Part shown: positions 58,265 through 64,000 of the stretch, in pieces | Numbering within the stretch: the first letter of the stretch is position 1 | Layout: every line of letters starts with the position of its first letter | NCBI GenBank assembly: GCA_027068085.1 | Contig: JAMOUQ010000045.1 | Span: 27,631 to 91,630 of the forward strand | DNA length: 64,000 nt | Origin: Desulfobacteraceae bacterium | GTDB taxonomy: Bacteria > Desulfobacterota > Desulfobacteria > Desulfobacterales > Desulfosarcinaceae | Reading direction: 5' to 3' | The notes under the pieces: model-generated | What the model saw: only the letters and a program-made list of their open reading frames with translations | The model's database searches: none | What the model was told of the DNA's origin: nothing | Made by a program: the position numbers and the translations under genes

Positions 58265-59778
58265 TATCGAAAAACAGGTTTCGCGTTCGTGCAATACTGG
58301 TATTGACCGTCCTGGTCATGATGACGGCTGCAGGATGCAGCCTGTTCACCGGCAGGCCGCCTGCCCCGGCCGCCGGCGGAAGCCAGAATTACTCCATAGT
58401 GAAAGTGACCGTCACCTCCCAGGGTTGGTATTTCCACCGTCCCTGGCAAAACCGAAGGCCTGCGACCCGCCAGGCGATCGGGGCGGTGGTCGAGGGAGGT
58501 CTGGTGCTGGTTACGGCAAACCTGGTTGCCAACCAGCGCTATATCGAACTGGAACATCTGGACAGACAGCGCCAGTGCGCAGGCAACATTCAGGTCGTGG
58601 ACTATGAAGCCAATCTGGCCCTGATCAAACCGGCCGATCCGCAGTTTCTCTCCGGACTGCCCCCCATGGCCCTGGCCGGAGACATCCGGCCTCAGTCCGT
58701 GTTGACCGTATTGCAGGTCAAACCCAACGGTGATGTGGTGCCCAGCCGGGGCGCAATAACTTCAGTCGACCTGGCCGCCTATCCTTGCGGCGACCACTTC
58801 CTGACCTACCGGCTCAACCAGTCTCTACAGTTCCGCTACGCCAATCTCACCCTGCCCGTGCTGGCATCCGGCAAGCTGGCAGGATTCGTCATGCGCTATT
58901 CATCAAAATCCCAGACCGTGGAAGTCCTGGCCTCGCCGGTCATAAGGCATTTCATGGCCGATGCCGACATGGCCCCTTACAGGGGCTTTCCCAGAGCCGG
59001 CTTCCGGTACAGCCCTTTGCTGGACCCGCAATTAAAACGTTATATCCACCTGCCAGAAGCCGTGGAAGGTATCTACATCCAGAATGTACTCAAAGGCAGC
59101 CCCGCTGAAAAGGCCGGCCTGAAGGCCGGCGACGTGCTTGTCCAGGTAGGTGAAAACCGCATATCTTCCACCGGCCATTTCAGGCATTCACTCTATGGCA
59201 AAACACAACTGGCCCACCTCATCCGGGGTACTTACTTTGTGGGCGACAGGGTCAGGTTCGTCATCTACCGTCAGGGAAAGAAACGGGAGCTGGCGATAAC
59301 CCTGGACCACCGTAATCCCGAACAGTATCTGGTCCCGCCTTACATTGTAGACCGTCCGCCCCACTATGTGATCATCGCCGGCATGATCTTTCAGGAGCTT
59401 TCCGTTCCCTACCTCCGGGAATATGGCAGCGAATGGAGAAAACGGGCGCCGGTGGACCTGTTGTACTACAGCCAGAATCAGGATTACCTTGTCAGGGATG
59501 AAGACCGGTCCAAGATCGTAATTTTGTCCGGTGTTATTCCCACGGCTCTGACCATCGGATACGAAAACCTGCGCAATCTGGTGGTCAGCAAAATCAACGG
59601 GAAATCCATCGGATCGGCAAAAGACGTGGCGGCGGCCATTTCGACTTTCCGGGGAAAATACTGCAAGATAGAATTCGAACAACATCCCCATGTCATTTAC
59701 CTGGACCGCCGCGAGATACCGGCAATCGACCGGCTGGTCAGGGAAAAGTACCGTATCAGGCCCCTTTCGGTCTATTAA
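58261..59778 (+). CDS. Pseudoprotease partner: HtrA-like lipoprotein with PDZ domains and no catalytic triad
   Basis: Lipoprotein of 505 residues (signal ending TAAGC, lipid Cys near residue 26). It is colinear with the protease upstream: a degenerate trypsin-like domain (VVEGGLVLVTANLVANQRYI; DYEANLALIKPAD; LTLPVLASGKLAGFVM), a PDZ domain (GSPAEKAGLKAGDVLVQVGENR) and a C-terminal segment also present in its neighbour (NLRNLVVSKINGKSIGSAKD). The His and Ser of the triad are replaced (TANLVA instead of TNAHV; no GNSGG), while the Asp-like position is conserved only loosely. A regulatory or substrate-binding partner formed by duplication is inferred. Confidence 0.82.
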   Translation: MISKNRFRVRAILVLTVLVMMTAAGCSLFTGRPPAPAAGGSQNYSIVKVTVTSQGWYFHRPWQNRRPATRQAIGAVVEGGLVLVTANLVANQRYIELEHLDRQRQCAGNIQVVDYEANLALIKPADPQFLSGLPPMALAGDIRPQSVLTVLQVKPNGDVVPSRGAITSVDLAAYPCGDHFLTYRLNQSLQFRYANLTLPVLASGKLAGFVMRYSSKSQTVEVLASPVIRHFMADADMAPYRGFPRAGFRYSPLLDPQLKRYIHLPEAVEGIYIQNVLKGSPAEKAGLKAGDVLVQVGENRISSTGHFRHSLYGKTQLAHLIRGTYFVGDRVRFVIYRQGKKRELAITLDHRNPEQYLVPPYIVDRPPHYVIIAGMIFQELSVPYLREYGSEWRKRAPVDLLYYSQNQDYLVRDEDRSKIVILSGVIPTALTIGYENLRNLVVSKINGKSIGSAKDVAAAISTFRGKYCKIEFEQHPHVIYLDRREIPAIDRLVREKYRIRPLSVY

Positions 59779-59955
59779 ACCTTACGCGCCATATCGGAGC
59801 TTTGGGCTCTGCCGACATTTTTGACTTGTCCTTCATCAATGCCTGCTTGTTGGTCGATAGCGGCTGAACGGCCCGGGCCGGGGCCCGGCCGGGATCAAAA
59901 CGCCGGGGCTGGCTTGCCGTGACAGGTCCGGCGGCCGGAGAAAACAAGGGGTGCG

Positions 59956-61074
59956 ATGAAAACAAAATCAACCCTGCCCGTCCTGCTCGCGGCAGCCATT
60001 TCTCTGTGTGTCGCCTGCCGGCAGGAGACAAAGAATAACGCCAAGGAGTCTGCCGATATGAAAAACGACGACACCATATCCCAAGCAGGGGTCGCCACTT
60101 TCGCCGGAGGCTGTTTCTGGTGCCTGGAGTCTGATTTCGAAAAGATTGACGGCGTCGTCAAGGTCGTTGCCGGATACACCGGCGGCAGTCTTGAGAATCC
60201 CACCTATCACCAGGTGTTGCGGGGCGCAGGCGGACACAGGGAGGCGGTTCAGGTCTTTTACGACCCCGGCCGTATTACCTACGCCCGGCTTTTAGAACAT
60301 TTCTGGCGCATGATAGACCCCACCGATGACGGGGGGCAATTCGCCGACCGCGGCCCCCAGTACAGCCCGGCTATCTTCTACCATGACCGGAGTCAGAAGA
60401 AACTGGCCGAAGAATCCCGCAGGCGGCTCGGACAGTCAGGAATGTTCAACAGGCCGATTGCAACCCGCGTCCTGCCTTTTGAAAAATTCTACCCGGCCGA
60501 AGACTACCATCAGGGCTATTGTCATAAAAATCCCTATCGCTACAAACTTTACCGCCACCACTCGGGCCGGGACGAATTCATCCGGGAGACCTGGGGGCAT
60601 CCGGGCAGATCCCTTTCTGCGGGCGGTAATGACAAACATTACCGCAAGCCGCCGCCTGAAAAAATAAAATCCATGCTGACACCACTTCAATACGAGGTGA
60701 CCCAGCAAAACGGCACCGAGCCTCCTTTCGACAATCAATACTGGGACAACAAAGAAGAGGGGATCTATGTGGATATCGTTTCGGGTGAGCCGCTTTTCAG
60801 CTCCCGGGACAAATTCGACTCCGGCACGGGCTGGCCCAGCTTTACCCGCCCCATAGCCGCCGCGGCGGTGGTGGAACTTGCTGATAACAGTCTGGGAATG
60901 CTGAGAACAGAAGTCCGCAGCCGGTATGCCGACTCCCATCTCGGCCATGTCTTCCCGGATGGGCCGCCACCGACGGGACGCAGATACTGCATAAATTCGG
61001 CGGCCCTGCGGTTCATACCCCGCCATGAGATGGCCTCGGCCGGCTACGAAGATTATCTTGCTATTTTCAAGTAG
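59956..61074 (+). CDS. msrAB: Fused methionine sulfoxide reductase MsrA-MsrB, lipoprotein
   Basis: Two-domain repair enzyme of 372 residues, reducing both S- and R-methionine sulfoxide. The signal peptide ends CVAC with Cys21 lipidated. MsrA (about 45-200) has its catalytic Cys in GGCFWCLES and [14 protein letters not shown]. MsrB (about 235-372) has [26 protein letters not shown] and the catalytic Cys in [12 protein letters not shown]. The zinc-binding CxxC pairs of some MsrB proteins are absent. Membrane anchoring suggests repair of envelope proteins. It is monocistronic, with a GC-rich leader hairpin region around 59870-59900. Confidence 0.95.
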   Translation: MKTKSTLPVLLAAAISLCVACRQETKNNAKESADMKNDDTISQAGVATFAGGCFWCLESDFEKIDGVVKVVAGYTGGSLENPTYHQVLRGAGGHREAVQVFYDPGRITYARLLEHFWRMIDPTDDGGQFADRGPQYSPAIFYHDRSQKKLAEESRRRLGQSGMFNRPIATRVLPFEKFYPAEDYHQGYCHKNPYRYKLYRHHSGRDEFIRETWGHPGRSLSAGGNDKHYRKPPPEKIKSMLTPLQYEVTQQNGTEPPFDNQYWDNKEEGIYVDIVSGEPLFSSRDKFDSGTGWPSFTRPIAAAAVVELADNSLGMLRTEVRSRYADSHLGHVFPDGPPPTGRRYCINSAALRFIPRHEMASAGYEDYLAIFK

Positions 61075-61089
61075 CCGCCGCCGGTGGCA

Positions 61090-62067
61090 TCAGGGCCCGG
61101 CCGCCTTGAAGGCCTCGCGGCAGGGGCCGCTCTCCAGTTCTTTGCGGGTAAGCTCATAAAGATGCTTGTGGGGCCCGCCGATGCCTACGGCCCGGCCGAT
61201 GGCCTCGACAGCCTCTGAGCACCTGCCCATTTCGGCCAGGACCTGGGCCAGATTGTTGTAACCGTCTCCGTTTTGGGGATAAAGTTCGGTCACACGTTCA
61301 AAGGCCGCCCGGGCCCCCTCCAGATCTTTCAGAGCATAGCTCGTATTTCCAAGTCCCATCAGGGCGCCCAGGGCATCGGGCCAGATGCTCAAAACGGTCT
61401 CGTAGGCCTGTCGGGCCGCCGCCGTCCTATGGGCCTTTTCCAACCCCACGGCCGCCCGGATCCATTTTTCCTCTTGAGGACAAGGCGGAACGGTATCCGG
61501 TGGCAACAGGACCAGTCCCCATTTTTCGGCGCGGCGCCAAGTGTTCATGAACACCCTCAAAGAAACACTGCGGTATTTTTTACCGCCGGTGTGCAAAACC
61601 ACAAGACCCTGCTCCAAGTCGTAGCCCACCACCAGGGCGTAATGCCAATTCGGCAGCCATCTGATGCCCAGGTTTTGGAGCACCACAACCGGCCGGCCGG
61701 CCGCCAGGCACTTCAGAAGGCAGTCCAGGCCGCTGATGGGATAGGCCAGTACGCCGTGGCGGCGGGCAGCCGCCATCAATTCCGGCTGAAAACTGCCCTT
61801 GAGAGCAGGCGTGTAGATCTGAGCCGACAGTTCATCGGCTGTCACCCTCACGCCGGCGCTTTCCAATGCCATGGCCAGGGCTGCCGGACCGCACTGGTAC
61901 TTTTGCTGGGCCTGAAAAGTTATGCCGCCCACCATGGCCCTGGCAGGCACATTCAGGGCCCGGGGATCCGGCCGGGGCACCCGGAAAAAGCTGCAGGCAC
62001 TCAAAAGACAAAGGCACAGGCTGCAATACAGCACAGCCTGCGCCCTTTTTGGCGATTCAAACTTCAA
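61090..62067 (-). CDS. PA2778-type lipoprotein: C39-like cysteine peptidase domain with TPRs
   Basis: Lipoprotein of 325 residues (signal ending LLSAC, Cys25). The papain-fold C39-like domain has catalytic Cys59 in YQCGPAALAMAL and His in NWHYALVVGYD. The C-terminal ~110 residues are tetratricopeptide repeats (ALMGLGNTSYALKDLEGARAAF, GYNNLAQVLAEMG). PA2778-family proteins occur with PA2779-type membrane proteins, exactly as here (7-bp gap, gene order 2779 then 2778). A start codon is uncertain: the most likely is TTG at 62067. The role is unknown in the family; peptidase activity or peptide maturation is predicted. Confidence 0.8.
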   Translation of the reverse strand: MKFESPKRAQAVLYCSLCLCLLSACSFFRVPRPDPRALNVPARAMVGGITFQAQQKYQCGPAALAMALESAGVRVTADELSAQIYTPALKGSFQPELMAAARRHGVLAYPISGLDCLLKCLAAGRPVVVLQNLGIRWLPNWHYALVVGYDLEQGLVVLHTGGKKYRSVSLRVFMNTWRRAEKWGLVLLPPDTVPPCPQEEKWIRAAVGLEKAHRTAAARQAYETVLSIWPDALGALMGLGNTSYALKDLEGARAAFERVTELYPQNGDGYNNLAQVLAEMGRCSEAVEAIGRAVGIGGPHKHLYELTRKELESGPCREAFKAAGP

Positions 62068-62074
62068 ATCCGGA

Positions 62075-62488
62075 TCAACGCTTTTTCTTGATAAAGGTGA
62101 AAACGTCGGTTATCCCCAGGATATCGAGAACGACCAAGACTATTAAAACTACGATCAGAAGGCCGATCAGGAATCCAAGCCCACCGCCGCCGGCCGGCAT
62201 CTGGTCGATCTTTTTGGCCAGCAGGCGGACCTCCTCATCCGTGAGGGCCTTGACCCGGGCCTTGGCTTCTTCCGGCTTGACCCCCCAGCGTTCCAGTTGC
62301 TGCTGAACGTCCTGACGGTCGAAAAAGTCCATCACTTTCTGGCGCAACTGGTCGTCGGCCGCACTTTTGATGGCAGTGGCCGTATCGACCATGGTGGCCT
62401 TGGCCGGCGCGGAAAGCACACAGATCAGGCAGAAAAAAAACATCGTCAAACCAGCAATCCAACGTTCCGTAGTCCGCGAAAACCTCAT
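62075..62488 (-). CDS. PA2779-type small membrane protein
   Basis: Protein of 137 residues: signal peptide (about 10-30, LTMFFFCLICVLSAPAKA), a helical acidic/basic periplasmic segment (VMDFFDRQDVQQQLERWGV; KALTDEEVRLLAKKIDQ) and a C-terminal transmembrane helix (FLIGLLIVVLIVLVVLDILGI) with a basic end. This is the layout of the PA2779 family, partner of the PA2778-type peptidase gene immediately downstream. GGAGG lies before its ATG. The function is unknown. Confidence 0.78.
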   Translation of the reverse strand: MRFSRTTERWIAGLTMFFFCLICVLSAPAKATMVDTATAIKSAADDQLRQKVMDFFDRQDVQQQLERWGVKPEEAKARVKALTDEEVRLLAKKIDQMPAGGGGLGFLIGLLIVVLIVLVVLDILGITDVFTFIKKKR

Positions 62489-62815
62489 TTGCTAACCTCC
62501 AATCGTGTTGTTGCTCAACGCATCCACGGCTGAAAATTCCAGTCAAACGGATGGGTTGCGCCCCAAATTCCAATCCCCGGCAGCCCCAGCCATAGCCGGA
62601 GTGGCCGCAATTTCCAAGAATCTAATCATTAAACAGCCCAAAATTCAAGCCCTGGTTTGCCGCCGCCGGCCATGCCGGACAGCATGCGGCCAAAAAAAGA
62701 CTTCAAAACATTCAGTGCTTGCGGTATGCAAAATCTGCCCCCGTTCAGGCAAAGTCGGTTTATGACCATATGGACATGCTCCTGTCCGGCAACAGGAAAA
62801 GGAAGGTAATCCCCC
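62489..62815. promoter_or_regulatory. Divergent intergenic region upstream of the molybdopterin-binding gene
   Basis: This 327-bp region holds no gene that I can support. CCTGT...ACAGG (about 62782-62797) forms a 5-bp hairpin just before the AAGGAAGG ribosome-binding site of the gene at 62816 and could modulate its translation. A Moco riboswitch was considered, but its consensus could not be matched with confidence. Confidence 0.3.
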
Positions 62816-63835
62816 ATGAAAAAGGTAAAAGTTGAAAACGCCATCGGGATGATTCTGGCCCATGATCTGACACGGATCATACCCGGCAAGTTCAAGGGGC
62901 CGGGCTTCAGAAAAGGGCATGTGGTCCGCCGGGAGGACATCCCGGAACTGCTGAAAATAGGCAAACGACACCTTTACGTACTTGACTATCCCTCTAACCA
63001 TCTCCATGAAGATGATGCAGCCCTGCGGATAGCACCGGCCATCAGCGGGCCCGGACTGCAATGGTCAGATCCTGTGGAAGGCAAGTCCAATATTACCAGC
63101 ACGGCAGACGGGCTGTTCAAAGTGAACGTGCCCTGTCTGAACCGAATTAACAGCCTCGGCAATCTGATCGTCTCGACCCTCAAGAACAACTTTCCGGTCA
63201 AAAAAGATCAAATAGTGGCCGCCACCAGGATCGTTCCCCTGACCATTGTCAAATCAAAGATCGAACGGCTGGAAAAACTGGCCCTGGACGGGCAACCGGT
63301 CCTGCGGGTTCTGCCGTACCGTAAGCTCAGGGTGGGTGCGGTCGTAACCGGCAGTGAAGTTTACCAGGGACTTGTCCCCAACGAATTCGACAAGTATGTC
63401 GGCCGTAAGATCCTGAACTACGGGTCGGAAGTCATCAAAACCATTCTGGTGCCAGACGATGCACGCAAGATCGCCGCCGCCATCAGGCAGCTGCAAGATA
63501 TGGGCTGTGAACTTATCCTTGCAACCGGCGGGCTTTCCGTCGACCCCGACGATGTCACCCCCCAGGGGATCAAAAAGTCGGGAGCCGAAACGATAGTCTA
63601 CGGTTCGCCGATTCTGCCGGGGGCGATGTTTTTATATGCCCGCCTGGACAATATCCCCATCCTCGGCCTTCCCGCCTGTGTCTACTATCACCCGGCGACG
63701 GTCTTCGACCTGGTTCTGCCACGGGTACTGGCAGGCGAAAGCCTTACGAAAAAAGAAATAGCCGCGATGGGCCACGGAGGATTGTGTCTGAACTGCCAGC
63801 GGTGCCGGTTTCCGGTATGCCCTTTTGGCAAATAG
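62816..63835 (+). CDS. MoeA/MogA-like molybdopterin-binding domain protein with Cys-rich C-terminus
   Basis: Protein of 339 residues with a MoCF_biosynth domain in the C-terminal half (LRVGAVVTGSEVYQGL, GRKILNYGSEVI, LILATGGLSVDPDDVTPQGI, IPILGLPACVYYHPATVFDLVLPR), the fold of MoeA and MogA that binds molybdopterin. The N-terminal half (MKKVKVENAIGMILAHDLT...) has MoeA domain-like sequence. It lacks the longer linker domains of MoeA. The last residues (GGLCLNCQRCRFPVCPFGK) add four cysteines in C-x2-C-x2-C-x5-C, a possible metal or iron-sulfur site not part of standard MoeA. It may help Mo/W cofactor handling for enzymes such as the oxidoreductase cluster at 20.6 kb, an inference. Confidence 0.82.
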   Translation: MKKVKVENAIGMILAHDLTRIIPGKFKGPGFRKGHVVRREDIPELLKIGKRHLYVLDYPSNHLHEDDAALRIAPAISGPGLQWSDPVEGKSNITSTADGLFKVNVPCLNRINSLGNLIVSTLKNNFPVKKDQIVAATRIVPLTIVKSKIERLEKLALDGQPVLRVLPYRKLRVGAVVTGSEVYQGLVPNEFDKYVGRKILNYGSEVIKTILVPDDARKIAAAIRQLQDMGCELILATGGLSVDPDDVTPQGIKKSGAETIVYGSPILPGAMFLYARLDNIPILGLPACVYYHPATVFDLVLPRVLAGESLTKKEIAAMGHGGLCLNCQRCRFPVCPFGK

Positions 63836-63912
63836 CCCCACCGCTGAAACAATTGTAACACGAGGCACCTGCGGTCCATGGCGCCGAGGCTCTGCATTGC
63901 CTCTCGGTCATG

Positions 63913-64000
63913 TTAAGCGAGCTTGAAAAACAGCGAAGAAACGTTACCCTTTTCCTTGGGCTCATGCGCATTTACCATGTTCTCGGATGCCCGGTAAGCT
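63913..64000 (-). CDS. C-terminal fragment of an unidentified protein (runs off the window)
   Basis: On the minus strand a frame open to the window edge ends AYRASENMVNAHEPKEKG then NVSSLFFKLA and TAA at 63915-63913. The amphipathic and charged composition and the absence of stops over 28 codons make coding likely. Too little is visible to name the protein. Confidence 0.5.
   Translation of the reverse strand, partial: AYRASENMVNAHEPKEKGNVSSLFFKLA

Noticed and set aside
62700..62815. Moco or THF riboswitch upstream of the MoeA-like gene
   Set aside because: Only a 5-bp hairpin near the ribosome-binding site was seen; conserved riboswitch blocks could not be matched by eye.
1..64000. CRISPR array, insertion sequence or prophage
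   Set aside because: No repeated spacer array, transposase, integrase or phage structural motif was found in any frame.

Overview
The window reads as chromosomal DNA from a sulfate-reducing Desulfobacterota ('deltaproteobacterial') bacterium. The strongest evidence is a complete qrcABCD operon (periplasmic cytochrome/hydrogen electrons to menaquinone), system II (Ccs/Res) cytochrome c maturation, a TauE-type exporter, a cytosolic molybdopterin/iron-sulfur/flavin oxidoreductase cluster, and a peroxiredoxin gene whose peroxidatic residue is encoded by UGA, i.e. selenocysteine. GC content is moderately high, which explains many long antisense reading frames. No IS element, phage, integrase, rRNA operon or CRISPR array was seen. 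One tRNA is present.

Layout. 1-2.1 kb: 3' part of a CoA-disulfide-reductase-like flavoprotein gene, convergent with the selenoprotein peroxiredoxin gene and its SECIS hairpin. 2.2-12.8 kb: a minus-strand MSHA-type type IV pilus operon (pilin, PilO/PilN-PilM-like assembly proteins, secretin, TPR protein, ExeA-like ATPase, MshE-type ATPase with a c-di-GMP-binding-type N-terminus, PilC/GspF platform). 13.2-16.6 kb: NtrC-type regulator, PAS histidine kinase and a His-rich membrane protein. 16.9-20 kb: an Oxa1/DUF106-like membrane protein and a TauE/SafE exporter with a small membrane partner. 20.6-27.0 kb: plus-strand operon for a soluble Mo/W-bisPGD oxidoreductase with ferredoxin, flavin and NuoG/HoxU-like subunits, an SH3-like small protein and a CBS protein. 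27.2-36.7 kb: murA, then the qrc operon (with an extra 51-residue membrane protein after qrcD), then ccsB/resB. 36.9-41.6 kb: Gld-type ABC exporter operon. 41.6-45.1 kb: M16 protease and a Lys-rich winged-helix DNA-binding protein. 45.5-49.8 kb: UvrD-like helicase, PiT phosphate permease plus DUF47 partner, and a small zinc-ribbon membrane protein. 49.9-53.7 kb: PpiD/SurA chaperone, tRNA-Ala(GGC), and cobT under a cobalamin riboswitch. 53.8-64 kb: ribosomal bTHX, a lipid-A-type phosphoethanolamine transferase family protein, a 52-residue Cys-rich protein, a STAS protein, a serine protease/pseudoprotease pair, an MsrAB lipoprotein, a PA2778/PA2779-type pair, a MoeA-like protein with a Cys-rich tail, and the end of an unidentified gene.

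How the parts connect: the qrc, ccs/res and cobT/riboswitch loci fit anaerobic respiration with many c-type cytochromes and corrinoid enzymes. The Sec-peroxiredoxin, the flavoprotein beside it and MsrAB fit defence against oxidants. The pilus operon and adjacent two-component genes look like a regulated surface-attachment module with likely c-di-GMP input. The most notable finds are the in-frame UGA peroxiredoxin, which conventional gene calling would split into two broken ORFs, and four small genes that are easily missed (QrcD-linked 51-aa protein, bTHX, 52-aa Cys-rich protein, 71-aa SH3-like protein). The cytosolic Mo/flavin cluster is the best candidate for an uncharacterised enzyme system. 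All functional assignments come from reading sequence motifs; no database search was possible.
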